Below are positions 26,575-35,500 of a stretch of 64,000 bases of DNA, piece by piece. The DNA is from Olivibacter sp. SDN3 (lineage in GTDB: Bacteria; Bacteroidota; Bacteroidia; Sphingobacteriales; Sphingobacteriaceae). The stretch is taken from contig NZ_CP060497.1 in the NCBI RefSeq assembly GCF_014334135.1, positions 5,890,001 through 5,954,000 of the forward strand. Reading direction: 5' to 3'. The position numbers and the translations under genes are program-made. Each line of letters begins with the position of its first letter. Position 1 is the first letter of the stretch. Under the pieces are notes generated by a model. It had not been told where the DNA came from. It ran no database searches and was given only the letters and a program-made list of their open reading frames with translations.

Positions 26575-26961
26575 ATGGAAGAGGTTAGAAAAGATATGGG
26601 TTATCCGCAGAAGAAAAACGGATTTCAGACCAAACGCTACTGCCAGACGCTAGAATTGAAAGACGACCCTTTGCTCATCGATGAATATGTCAGGCGACAC
26701 AGTCTGCCGGATCACTGGCCCGAAATAAGAGAGGGTATCCGTTCTGTAGGGATTCTAGAAATGGAAATTTATCATGTAGGTACCACGCTTTTCATGGTTA
26801 TAGAAACCCCTTTGGATTTCAACTGGGAGCAAGCATTTAAAGAATTGTCCAAAAAGCCCAGACAGGCCGAATGGGAGAAGTCTATGAATATTTTTCAAGA
26901 TGCCGATTCAATATTGGCTTCCGCAAAATGGAAGATAATGGAGCGGATTTTTCACCTTTAA
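26575..26961 (+). CDS. L-rhamnose/L-fucose mutarotase family protein (RhaM-like)
   Basis: A 128-residue protein of the RhaM (DUF718) family, which interconverts alpha and beta anomers of 6-deoxy-sugars. Family marks are RYCQTLELKDDPLLIDEYVR at the start of the ferredoxin-like fold, HWPEIREGIRSVGILEMEIYHVG with the catalytic His, and a conserved C-terminal W-x-x-M-N-x-F. In a fucose locus it would present the correct anomer to the dehydrogenase. It follows the transporter by 6 bases and is the last gene before the terminator. The first 18 residues may be an extension; internal starts exist (ATG at 26596). Confidence 0.85.
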   Translation: MEEVRKDMGYPQKKNGFQTKRYCQTLELKDDPLLIDEYVRRHSLPDHWPEIREGIRSVGILEMEIYHVGTTLFMVIETPLDFNWEQAFKELSKKPRQAEWEKSMNIFQDADSILASAKWKIMERIFHL

Positions 26962-26965
26962 GCAA

Positions 26966-26998
26966 AAAGCCCTCCCTACGTCCTGTAGAGAGGGCTTT
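26966..26998. terminator. Bidirectional terminator
   Basis: AAAGCCCTC (26966-26974) pairs with GAGGGCTTT (26990-26998), with an inner CTAC/GTAG stem. It ends the fucose operon from the left and, with TTTTT on the minus strand, the tRNA unit from the right. Confidence 0.85.
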
Positions 26999-27003
26999 AA
27001 CCG

Positions 27004-27089
27004 TACCTAGGGCGGGAATCGAACCCGCACTCGCTTTAAGGCGAACAGGATTTTAAGTCCTGCGTGTCTACCAGTTCCACCACCTAGGC
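27004..27089 (-). tRNA. tRNA-Leu (UAA)
   Basis: An 86-nt cloverleaf with a long variable arm. Acceptor GCCTAGG pairs with CCTAGGT, the anticodon loop is CTTAAAA with anticodon TAA, and the T-arm is GCGGGTTCGATTCCCGC. CCA is not encoded. Its 3' end faces the GC-rich fucose locus. Confidence 0.93.
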
Positions 27090-27140
27090 AGCTAGTATAG
27101 CTTTTAAAATTAAAATCCTTTCTTTTCAGAAAGGATCCGG

Positions 27141-27213
27141 AGCGAAAGACGAGGTTCGAACTCGCGACCTCAACCTTGGCAAGGTTGCGCTCTACCAACT
27201 GAGCTACTTTCGC
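27141..27213 (-). tRNA. tRNA-Gly (GCC)
   Basis: A 73-nt cloverleaf: acceptor GCGAAAG/CTTTCGC, D-arm TAGCTCAGTTGGTAGAGC, anticodon loop TTGCCAA, T-arm CGAGTTCGAACCTCG. CCA is not encoded. It is the first gene of the minus-strand unit with tRNA-Leu. Confidence 0.93.
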
Positions 27214-27313
27214 TTATTTTTGACTTTTTTCAAGCCTTTTTCCCTTTTGGTGATGCAAATATAGGTAGATTTACATTCCTACCAAATTATTTTTTAAAAA
27301 AAATCGTTTAAAA

Positions 27314-27802
27314 TTATAAGTCATTGTTATTCAAGATATCAAAAATAAGTTCGTTTTCATATCCTTTAACCATAGCATATTGGGCTAGCCTATACCTGCG
27401 TTTATGTATATCTTTCTCCGTGATAGTTTCTCCTTTTTTTTGGATAATTGAACGTAATTTTTCTATATATACGTCTTCTTCTATCGTAAGCAATGCATCT
27501 TTGATTAATCGGGAAGAAATTCTTTTATGCTGTAACCCCTGTTTTATTTTTAATCTACCCCACCCCTTTATATTAAACTTACCCGAGACATATGCTAGGG
27601 CAAAACGCTCTTCATTGAGGAAGTTTTCAAGAATAAGTTCTGCGATCAATTGTTCGACTTCAGGTGTGTGCAACCCCCAGGCATATAACTTATCACGCAT
27701 TTCCTGCTGCGAGCGTTCCTGATAGGCACAATAATTCGCGGCTTTTAGTTTAGCCTGGCGCACGGTAAGTATACTTTTTCTTGCTTTTTCATCCTTCTGC
27801 AT
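27314..27802 (-). CDS. recX: RecX-family regulator of RecA
   Basis: A 162-residue all-helical protein. The RecX three-helix repeats are visible: CAYQERSQQEMRDKLYAWGL, then LILENFLNEERFALAYVSGK and WGRLKIKQGLQHKRIS. RecX binds RecA filaments and limits or modulates recombination. recA is not in the window. The gene is alone, divergent from murF-alr, with 58 bases between starts. Confidence 0.88.
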   Translation of the reverse strand: MQKDEKARKSILTVRQAKLKAANYCAYQERSQQEMRDKLYAWGLHTPEVEQLIAELILENFLNEERFALAYVSGKFNIKGWGRLKIKQGLQHKRISSRLIKDALLTIEEDVYIEKLRSIIQKKGETITEKDIHKRRYRLAQYAMVKGYENELIFDILNNNDL

Positions 27803-27860
27803 TGCTCTAAAATCGTAAAAAATTGTTGCATTCCTAAAAATTCATCACTTTTGTTGTTTT

Positions 27861-30329
27861 ATGGGCAACATAGCATATCATGTAAAAGAACTTGCGGATA
27901 TTATCCAGGCCGCGTATGTTGAATTAAACGATCCAAATTGTAGGATCGACACCCTTTGTTACGACAGCAGAAAAGTCACCAATCCAGAAAGCTCTTTGTT
28001 CTTTGCATTAAGCGATCATCGCGATGGCCATCAATTCATTAAGGAAGCATTTCAATTAGGTATTAGAAACTTCGTTATACATAAACAAACGTTAGGCACG
28101 TTTAGGCAATATAACAAGGCTAACTTTTTCGCAGTCGACGATACCTTAAGAGCTCTTCAACAGTTAGCCGCCTACCATCGTAAGCAATTCGATTACCCCG
28201 TCATTGCCATTACTGGCAGTAATGGCAAAACCATCGTAAAAGAATGGCTAAATCAATTACTCGCAGCAGATTTTAACATCGTAAGAAGCCCTAAAAGCTA
28301 TAACTCTCAATTAGGTGTTCCGCTATCTCTTTGGCAGATGAGCCATGAACATAACTTGGCTATTATTGAAGCTGGCATTAGCAAAAAAAATGAAATGGAA
28401 AAGTTGGCAAAAATGATCAACCCAACGATTGGCATTTTTACTAATCTAGGCCATGCCCATGATGATGGATTTAGCTCACAGGAAACCAAAGCTATCGAAA
28501 AGCTGCGTTTATTTCATGATGTAGAACTACTGGTATATGCGCCAAAATATCTAAGACCTTTTAACCATAAGACGCCGGGAAAAGTACATTTCACCTGGGG
28601 TGTAGAAGAGACAACAGATTTAAGGATACTACGACAACAACAACGGGAAAATCACACCTTATTAGAAGCAAAATTTAAAGGTATAGAAGTGGCGCTTTCC
28701 GTTCCATTCACTGATCAAGCCGCTATTGAAAATGTAATCTGCTGCTGGGCCACACTACTTGCTCTAGGTTATTCAACAGCTACCATTGCTAAGAGGATAG
28801 CAAAGTTACATCCCATAAAAATGCGACTTGAGCTCAAGAAAGGTATCAGCAACTCTTCTATTATTGACGATTCATACAGCAACGACATTTCTTCTCTAAG
28901 AATAGCACTCGACTTCCTCAAACAGCAGAACCAACATCACAGAAGAATATTAATCCTTTCTGATATACCTGCAGCTATAAATAATAAAGGTCTTGTTTAC
29001 CAACAAGCGGCCGATCTGATACAGCAATATAAAATTGATCAGCTCATTGCAATAGGTGAAGATATTCTTAAAGTCAGACATTTTTTTCGACAGGATACCG
29101 TATTCTTTAACGAGGTCAAGGATCTATTAAGCAACATTAAGTCTTTCGACTTCAGCAACAGCGCGGTTTTAATCAAAGGAGCTCGCACATTTGGTTTTGA
29201 ACGAATCAGTAGAATATTAACTCTCCAGAGCCATGAAACGGTACTTGAAATCAACCTCAATGCTTTAGAACATAATCTTAATTATTATAAAAGGCTATTG
29301 GATAGAAACACGAAATTGATGGTTATGGTAAAAGCTTTTTCTTATGGCAGCGGAAGTTTTGAAATTGCCAACTTACTACAATTCAACAAGGTTGACTATC
29401 TGGCTGTTGCCTATGTAGACGAAGGTATTACCCTTAGAAATGCTGGAATTAATCTACCTATCATGGTCATGAGCCCTGAAATTGGTTCGTTAGAACAATT
29501 GGTAACGCATCATTTAGAACCAGAAATATATAGTTTTGATGAGCTTGAAGCCTATATCAAACAGCTAGATATACTAAACCAAAAACATTACCCTGTTCAT
29601 ATAAAGTTGGATACAGGTATGCACCGGCTTGGTTTTGAAGAAGACGATCTCTTGAGACTGATCACGTTGATTACCAACACCGATACCATCAAGATCAAAA
29701 GTGTTTTTTCTCATTTAGTAGGTAGCGGCAATAGCCAGCATGACAACTTCACCAAGGAGCAGATAGATAAGTTTCGCCTTTTCAATTCACAACTGCTTAA
29801 TGCACTGGGATATGACTTTATTAAGCATATAGCCAACACGTCAGCAATTTCCCGGTTTCCAGAAGCACAATTTGATATGGTGCGCCTAGGAATTGGACTT
29901 TATGGTATCCAAACGGACGATGGACTTCATCAACCTCTACAAGCAGCAGCCCAGTTAAAAACCAGTATTACGCAGATAAAAACTGTTAAAAAGGGTGACA
30001 CCGTGAGTTACAATCGGAGTGGAAAATTGACGCGAGATAGTAAAATTGCCACAGTCAAAATAGGTTATGCTGATGGTTACAACCGTAAGCTAGGAAATGG
30101 TATCGGAAGAATGTGCGTTAACGGTCAGACCGTTTCCACAGTGGGTGATATATGTATGGATATGTGCATGTTGGATGTAACAGCGGTAACGGCTCATGTA
30201 GGCGATGAAGTTATTGTTATGGGGGAGCAGATAACGGCCGAAGAACTGGCCGCAAAAACCGGTACAATACCCTACGAAATATTGACCAGTATTTCGCAAA
30301 GGGTGAAGCGTGTTTATTACTACGAATAA
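27861..30329 (+). CDS. MurF-alanine racemase bifunctional enzyme
   Basis: An 822-residue fusion characteristic of Bacteroidota. Residues 1 to about 450 are UDP-MurNAc-tripeptide:D-Ala-D-Ala ligase, with the ATP loop GSNGKT at 119-124 and IEAGISKKNEMEKLAKMI typical of Mur ligases. Residues from about 455 are a PLP alanine racemase: MVKAFSYGSGSFEIA with the PLP lysine at about 491, HIKLDTGMHRLGF, and GDICMDMCMLDVT near the active-site Tyr region. The enzyme thus makes D-alanine and attaches D-Ala-D-Ala to the peptidoglycan precursor. The racemase lysine motif deviates from the usual KANAYGHG, but this is usual for the fused form as I recall it. Confidence 0.93.
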   Translation: MGNIAYHVKELADIIQAAYVELNDPNCRIDTLCYDSRKVTNPESSLFFALSDHRDGHQFIKEAFQLGIRNFVIHKQTLGTFRQYNKANFFAVDDTLRALQQLAAYHRKQFDYPVIAITGSNGKTIVKEWLNQLLAADFNIVRSPKSYNSQLGVPLSLWQMSHEHNLAIIEAGISKKNEMEKLAKMINPTIGIFTNLGHAHDDGFSSQETKAIEKLRLFHDVELLVYAPKYLRPFNHKTPGKVHFTWGVEETTDLRILRQQQRENHTLLEAKFKGIEVALSVPFTDQAAIENVICCWATLLALGYSTATIAKRIAKLHPIKMRLELKKGISNSSIIDDSYSNDISSLRIALDFLKQQNQHHRRILILSDIPAAINNKGLVYQQAADLIQQYKIDQLIAIGEDILKVRHFFRQDTVFFNEVKDLLSNIKSFDFSNSAVLIKGARTFGFERISRILTLQSHETVLEINLNALEHNLNYYKRLLDRNTKLMVMVKAFSYGSGSFEIANLLQFNKVDYLAVAYVDEGITLRNAGINLPIMVMSPEIGSLEQLVTHHLEPEIYSFDELEAYIKQLDILNQKHYPVHIKLDTGMHRLGFEEDDLLRLITLITNTDTIKIKSVFSHLVGSGNSQHDNFTKEQIDKFRLFNSQLLNALGYDFIKHIANTSAISRFPEAQFDMVRLGIGLYGIQTDDGLHQPLQAAAQLKTSITQIKTVKKGDTVSYNRSGKLTRDSKIATVKIGYADGYNRKLGNGIGRMCVNGQTVSTVGDICMDMCMLDVTAVTAHVGDEVIVMGEQITAEELAAKTGTIPYEILTSISQRVKRVYYYE

Positions 30330-30342
30330 GAACGATATTGCT

Positions 30343-30350
30343 TACCTTTG
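30343..30350 (+). promoter_or_regulatory. -7 promoter element before the DUF502 gene
   Basis: TACCTTTG matches the Bacteroidota -7 consensus and stands 20 bases before the chosen ATG. No clear -33 TTG at standard spacing. Confidence 0.45.
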
Positions 30351-30370
30351 CGGGAATTATTACATACAAA

Positions 30371-30976
30371 ATGAAATCTAACAGAACCATTAGACTACTT
30401 TTAAATTATTTAATTAAGGGCATCTTAGTTTTAGTCCCGGTGGCAGGTGCTTTACTACTGGTTTTTTGGATTATTGCAACTATTGACACGGCGCTTAATC
30501 TGAGCTGGCTAATTCGTGATGAAATGGGCAGGCCTTTATACATCCCAGGTTTGGGCATCATTATTTTGCTGATTATTTTAGTCTTGGCGGGTATTGTTGT
30601 CACGAATTTCGTTACAGAGCCTTTGTTTAAGAGATTTTCTAAAGTTTTTAACAGAATCCCACTATTTAACACATTATATTCGTCTATAAAAGATTTCACA
30701 GAAGCTTTTGTAGGCGATGAAAAAAAATTTAACGAACCTGTTCTGGTGGAAATTAACGAAACCGGACTAAAAAAAATCGGGTTCCTTACGCAGCAGGATT
30801 TAACTAAAATAGATCTACCTGGTGAAGTTGTTGTTTATTTCCCCTACTCCTATTCTTTTGCTGGGCAGGTATGTATTGTCAACATAAAACGTGTTACACG
30901 CTTAAAATTGAGTGCTACCGACGCCATGAAATTAGTAGTTTCCGGGGGAGTAAGCGGACTTGAAGAGTTAAAATAA
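30371..30976 (+). CDS. DUF502 family membrane protein
   Basis: A 201-residue integral membrane protein. Two membrane helices are seen (ILVLVPVAGALLLVFWIIAT and IIILLIILVLAGIVVTNFV), followed by the conserved FNRIPLFNTLYSSIKDFTEAF and a soluble C-terminal domain (VVVYFPYSYSFAGQVCIV). Function is unknown. I chose the ATG at 30371; the frame extends to a TTG at 30338, but a TACCTTTG promoter box at 30343-30350 lies inside that extension, which favours the later start. Confidence 0.85.
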   Translation: MKSNRTIRLLLNYLIKGILVLVPVAGALLLVFWIIATIDTALNLSWLIRDEMGRPLYIPGLGIIILLIILVLAGIVVTNFVTEPLFKRFSKVFNRIPLFNTLYSSIKDFTEAFVGDEKKFNEPVLVEINETGLKKIGFLTQQDLTKIDLPGEVVVYFPYSYSFAGQVCIVNIKRVTRLKLSATDAMKLVVSGGVSGLEELK

Positions 30977-30989
30977 AAGAAGAATACAA

Positions 30990-31274
30990 TCACTGCAACA
31001 ACACATCATGCCACTCTTTTTCTTTCTTAAGGGCATTGTTTGCAAAGGGGCAAAGCGGAATAACTTTCACATGGCGTTCTCTTACAAAATGCACTAATGC
31101 TTCTAATAATTTCTTACCTACTCCCTGTCCTTTTAAAGAGTCGTCTACCTCCGTATGGTCTACAATAATCTTATCATCACCCGCCCATACGTAGGCCATC
31201 AGTGCAAGTTTTACACCATCATTTTCATAATAAAAAGAGCCGCTTTTGCTATCTTGTTGATGTTGTATGTTCAT
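30990..31274 (-). CDS. Small GNAT (NATD1/YidJ-like) acetyltransferase
   Basis: A 94-residue minimal acetyltransferase of the GNAT_2 type. The pattern FYYENDGVKLALMAYVW, IIVDHTEVDDSLKGQGVGKKLL and VIPLCPFANNALKKEKEW is that of the small family whose human member is NATD1; the QGVGKKLL loop binds acetyl-CoA. Substrate unknown. It is convergent with the DUF502 gene and ends 13 bases from it. Confidence 0.85.
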   Translation of the reverse strand: MNIQHQQDSKSGSFYYENDGVKLALMAYVWAGDDKIIVDHTEVDDSLKGQGVGKKLLEALVHFVRERHVKVIPLCPFANNALKKEKEWHDVLLQ

Positions 31275-31353
31275 ATATTTTATTTATAGAACATCTGTTG
31301 ATAACATAATGTTTTCGTGCCTCACTTCTTACCGTTATCACCGCTTTTTTCAC

Positions 31354-32511
31354 CTATTCTACTTCTTCGTTATCTTCCCCCTTACTTATTTCCATTAAAA
31401 TGGCATAAGCGCCTTTTATGACAATTTCTTTTTCTTCAAGCATCTGATCATTTTTTATTTGCGTATAACCATTATCAGTTTCTCCAGCATCGACAGGAAT
31501 TAGCTGAAAGATATTTTGCTGTTGATGTACGAATACATAATTTTTTTCACCTTTCATCACAACCGCATCCGAAGGAACAACAGATGCTTGCGTCAAATTC
31601 AGGGAGATCTGTGCATTCATATACATGCCGGGCATTAACGTATGGTCGTAATTATCGAAATGACAATGCACTTCGGCCGTATGAGCGCTATCGAGATTTT
31701 TACTGATTAGAATAATATCCCCTTCATACTTTTTTTCAGGATGACTGTTGTTGAACGCCACAACCTTCTGACCAATAGTTAATTTATCAAGGTCTTTTTC
31801 GAAAACAGTCAAATTCAAATGAATGTCATCTGGATTGACCAATTCAAACAGCACTTCTGTCGCATTAATGTATTTACCGACATTGACGTTCACTTTACTT
31901 ACAAAACCGTTAATGGGTGATAGGACAGGAATGCTTCTGGAAATTGTAGCTTCCTCCAATTTACCCGCATTAATATTAATGAGATGCAGCCGTTCTTCCA
32001 AGGATCTTAGTGTGATACGCGCACTTTTATAAGCTGCTTCCGCTTCCTGAAGGGCTTTGTCGCTTCCCGCCTTATTTTCATTGAGCTTTACTTGTCGATC
32101 GTATGCTTTCTCCAGTGAAATCATCTGAGCTTTCGTCGTCAGATAATCTTGTTGTAATTGGATGTATTGCTGATCTTCCATACTTGCAATTATTTCTCCT
32201 TTAGCGATGTGCATCCCAGGTAATAGTTTTGTCGATTTTAGATAACCTCCGAGAGGCATACTAACAGATACTAAGTTTTGCGGGGGTACATCCACTTTAC
32301 CAAAGACCTTTATAGTTGATGAAATCGTTCTTTGCTCGATCCCCCCCAACTCTACATTTGCATTTTTCATTTGGGCATCGCTTAATGAAATAATGTCCAG
32401 TTCTTTTACTTCAGACGCTTGAGAAGATCCTTCTTCCTTCGTCTCTTCCTTGTTCTTACATCCCAAAGATTGCAGAACAAGTAATAATAATATTAAACCT
32501 ATATAGCGCAT
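31354..32511 (-). CDS. Heavy-metal RND efflux adaptor (CusB/CzcB-like)
   Basis: A 385-residue periplasmic adaptor lipoprotein, with signal and lipobox QSLGC (Cys18). The order is beta-barrel, lipoyl halves (VSMPLGGYLKSTKLLPGMHI and VLSPINGFVSKVNVNVGKY), a helical hairpin between them (about 120-175), then barrel and membrane-proximal parts with LMPGMYMNAQISL. This matches metal-efflux adaptors. It starts one base downstream of the pump gene, so the two are one operon. No His/Met-rich metal tail is visible. Confidence 0.9.
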   Translation of the reverse strand: MRYIGLILLLLVLQSLGCKNKEETKEEGSSQASEVKELDIISLSDAQMKNANVELGGIEQRTISSTIKVFGKVDVPPQNLVSVSMPLGGYLKSTKLLPGMHIAKGEIIASMEDQQYIQLQQDYLTTKAQMISLEKAYDRQVKLNENKAGSDKALQEAEAAYKSARITLRSLEERLHLININAGKLEEATISRSIPVLSPINGFVSKVNVNVGKYINATEVLFELVNPDDIHLNLTVFEKDLDKLTIGQKVVAFNNSHPEKKYEGDIILISKNLDSAHTAEVHCHFDNYDHTLMPGMYMNAQISLNLTQASVVPSDAVVMKGEKNYVFVHQQQNIFQLIPVDAGETDNGYTQIKNDQMLEEKEIVIKGAYAILMEISKGEDNEEVE

Positions 32512-32512
32512 T

Positions 32513-35500
32513 TTAATTTTGTGTTGAAAGGTAGTTTAATGTAATCACACTATTATTCAAATTCCGGATAGCGTCAATGTACGCAGTACGTATGGTAAGT
32601 GCCTGGTTGTTCAGCACGGTCCATTCCATAAAATTTATCTCTCCTTCCGTAAACTGCAATTTCGCCGTACGTTGGATAAGATCTGCATTTTTTAAGGCAC
32701 GCTTTTCGTAAGCCTGAACTGCTTTCATATACTTGTTATAATTTTCGATGGCTTCCCGGTACTGCGTGCTTAAATATAGCTGCGTAGCAGCGAGCTCATT
32801 TTCCATCCGCTTTTCCTGTACACCAGCAGCTTTTATTTTAGCTCGCTGCGCACCGTAAAATAGCGGAATTGCCAATCCTACCTGTACGGAATGGAAGCGA
32901 TGACGAAGTGATGTATGATCTAATTCAAGTAGACTCATATTGTTGTACCCCGCCATAACTTCCGGCAATATGCTAGCTTTCGTCAATCTGGTCTGTGCAT
33001 GAGCTATGGCCAATTGTTCCGAAGCAACTCGAACCTGTGGATGTTGTGATAATTCAGCCGTATCGATAACAAGTGCCGTCTGCTGGATCGCCGTGTCAAT
33101 TTTCGGCGCCAAGAACTGCTTGGAATTCAACAACCATTGCCATTGTGCCTGTAATATGCGTTTATCATTGTGCAGTTGCTCTTTCTGAATGGCAATCTGC
33201 GTACGTTGCGTCTCCGCACTGGCGTGCTCCAATGCGTTACTTTCGCCAGTTTCCAGACGAAGTGAAGCTACCCGCAGAAAATCTTCATATATCTGATCAG
33301 TCTCATCTAATATTCGTTGTTTTTGATCGAGGTAAACGAATGCATAATAAGTAAGCGATACCTGACGTATAATCTCGGCCTCTTCCAATTGTTTATTAGC
33401 TACGGCAGTACGGTAACCCGCCTCGTAAAATGCTTTTTGACGTTTGTAAACTGTAGGAAACTCGAAACGCTGTGAGACACTAAATCGGTTGTCATTGTAA
33501 TTGTTATTAAATTGTCCATATTCTGCATTTACATCCGTTTTAGCAATATCAAAAGCAGCACCTTTCATTGCCTCCTGATAAGCAATGGTTAATTCACTAC
33601 TGCGAAGATTATAATTATTCTGTAAAGCGGTATCGAGGGCAACCTCAAGGGGTATACCATCGCCATGCTGAGCAGCTGCAGTTGTTGCTAAACCGGATAA
33701 ACACAGAAGCAGCCAAATATGAACCGATTTTTTCAGTAGGCTTTTTAATTTAAAACCCCGCTCCACCAATATATATAAGATAGGCAAAACAAATAAGGTG
33801 AGAAAAGTAGCCAACAGAAGCCCGCCTATCACAACCGTAGCTAGTGGGCGTTGTACCTCTGCTCCTGCTCCATTGCTTAAGGCCATTGGTAAAAAGCCCA
33901 ACGATGCAACCGAAGCCGTCATCAACACAGGCCGTAACCTGGAGGTTGCTCCTTCCACTACAATCTTTTTAAGATCGCTTTCTCCACGAGCTTTAATGCG
34001 GTTGAATTCTGCTATCAATACGATGCCATTCAGCACTGCAATCCCGAATAGCGCAATGAACCCAACTCCCGCGCTGATACTAAAAGGTAAGCCCCTTGCT
34101 GCCAGCAGAAAGGCTCCCCCGATGGCAGACAAAGGGATGGACGTATAAATCAGCATACTGTGTTTGATAGAGCCAAAAGCAAAATACAGTAACAGAAATA
34201 TTAGTCCGAGAGCTACCGGAACGGCTATGCTTAACCGGGATTTAGCTTCATTCAAATTTTCAAAGGAACCTCCATAATTAATATAATAACCAACTGGAAG
34301 TTTCATCGCTGCGTTTACCTTTTGTTGAAGCTCCTTCACCGTACCTTCCACATCTCGCCCCCTGACATTGAACCCTACCAAAATACGTCTCTTTGCATCT
34401 TCTCGTTGTATCTGGTTAGGTGAAGGTTGCAACGACACTTCTGCTAATTGACTTAGCGGTATCTGTAATCCAGATGGTGTGGAGATAAGTAGTTGCTGTA
34501 CATCTAGAAGATGCCGACGTAAGTTCTGATTCAATCGTACCACCAGATCAAAGCGTCTTTCCTTCTCAAAAACCCGACCGGCAACTTGCCCGGCAAAAGC
34601 GGCATTAACCGTTTTATTCAGTTCATCGATGGACACACCGTATTGGGCAATGGCTGCACGATTATATTGCACCGTTATTTGTGGAATTCCCTGTACTGCC
34701 TCGACATACAAGCCTACCGTACCCCGGATGTCTCCCGCAATGCTACCCAATTTCTGCGCATAAGAGGCCAGTGTATCTAAATCTTCACCGAAAATTTTGC
34801 AGACAACATCTTGTCTTGCACCGGTCATCAGTTCGTTGAATCGCATTTGTACCGGATACTGAAAGCTCGTCATCACGCCCGGAACTTCATTGGCTGCCTC
34901 CCCCATTTTTTCTGCCAGTTCGTTAAAGCTATTCGCTGAAGTCCATTCTCCCTTTGGTTTTAAGTTAATAATCATATCACCCATATCCATGGGAAGCGGC
35001 TCTGTGGGAACTTCACTACTACCTATCTTAGAAACAATTTTTTCAACTTCGGGAAAACGTTCCAATAGGACATGGGAAACTTTATTAACGGTTTCCAGTG
35101 TAGTACGGAGATTACTACCCGTCATAATGCGCGTTTCCACCGCAAAATCGCCTTCCTCTATAGATGGAATAAATTCTCCACCTAAACGAAAAAAGATCAC
35201 TAAAGCAACAATAAACAGCGCTATAACCGTTACCAATATCTTTTTTGTATGAGCAAGCGCGCCTTCTAACAAATACTTAAACCTCCGTTCTATTTTTTTC
35301 ATGACGCGATCGGACATAGTCTCTTTTACCACACCTTGTTTTTTAAGTAAAAAAGCACTCATCATCGGGATATAAGTGAGCGACAAAATGAAGGCACCAA
35401 TTAGTGCAAAAGAAACCGTTTGTGCCATTGGCTTGAACATCTTCCCTTCAATCCCCGAGAGCGAAAGAATGGGCAAATACACAATCAGGATAATGATCTG

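Noticed and set aside
27861-30329. MurF-alanine racemase fusion as a novelty
   Set aside because: This fusion is the normal form in Bacteroidota.
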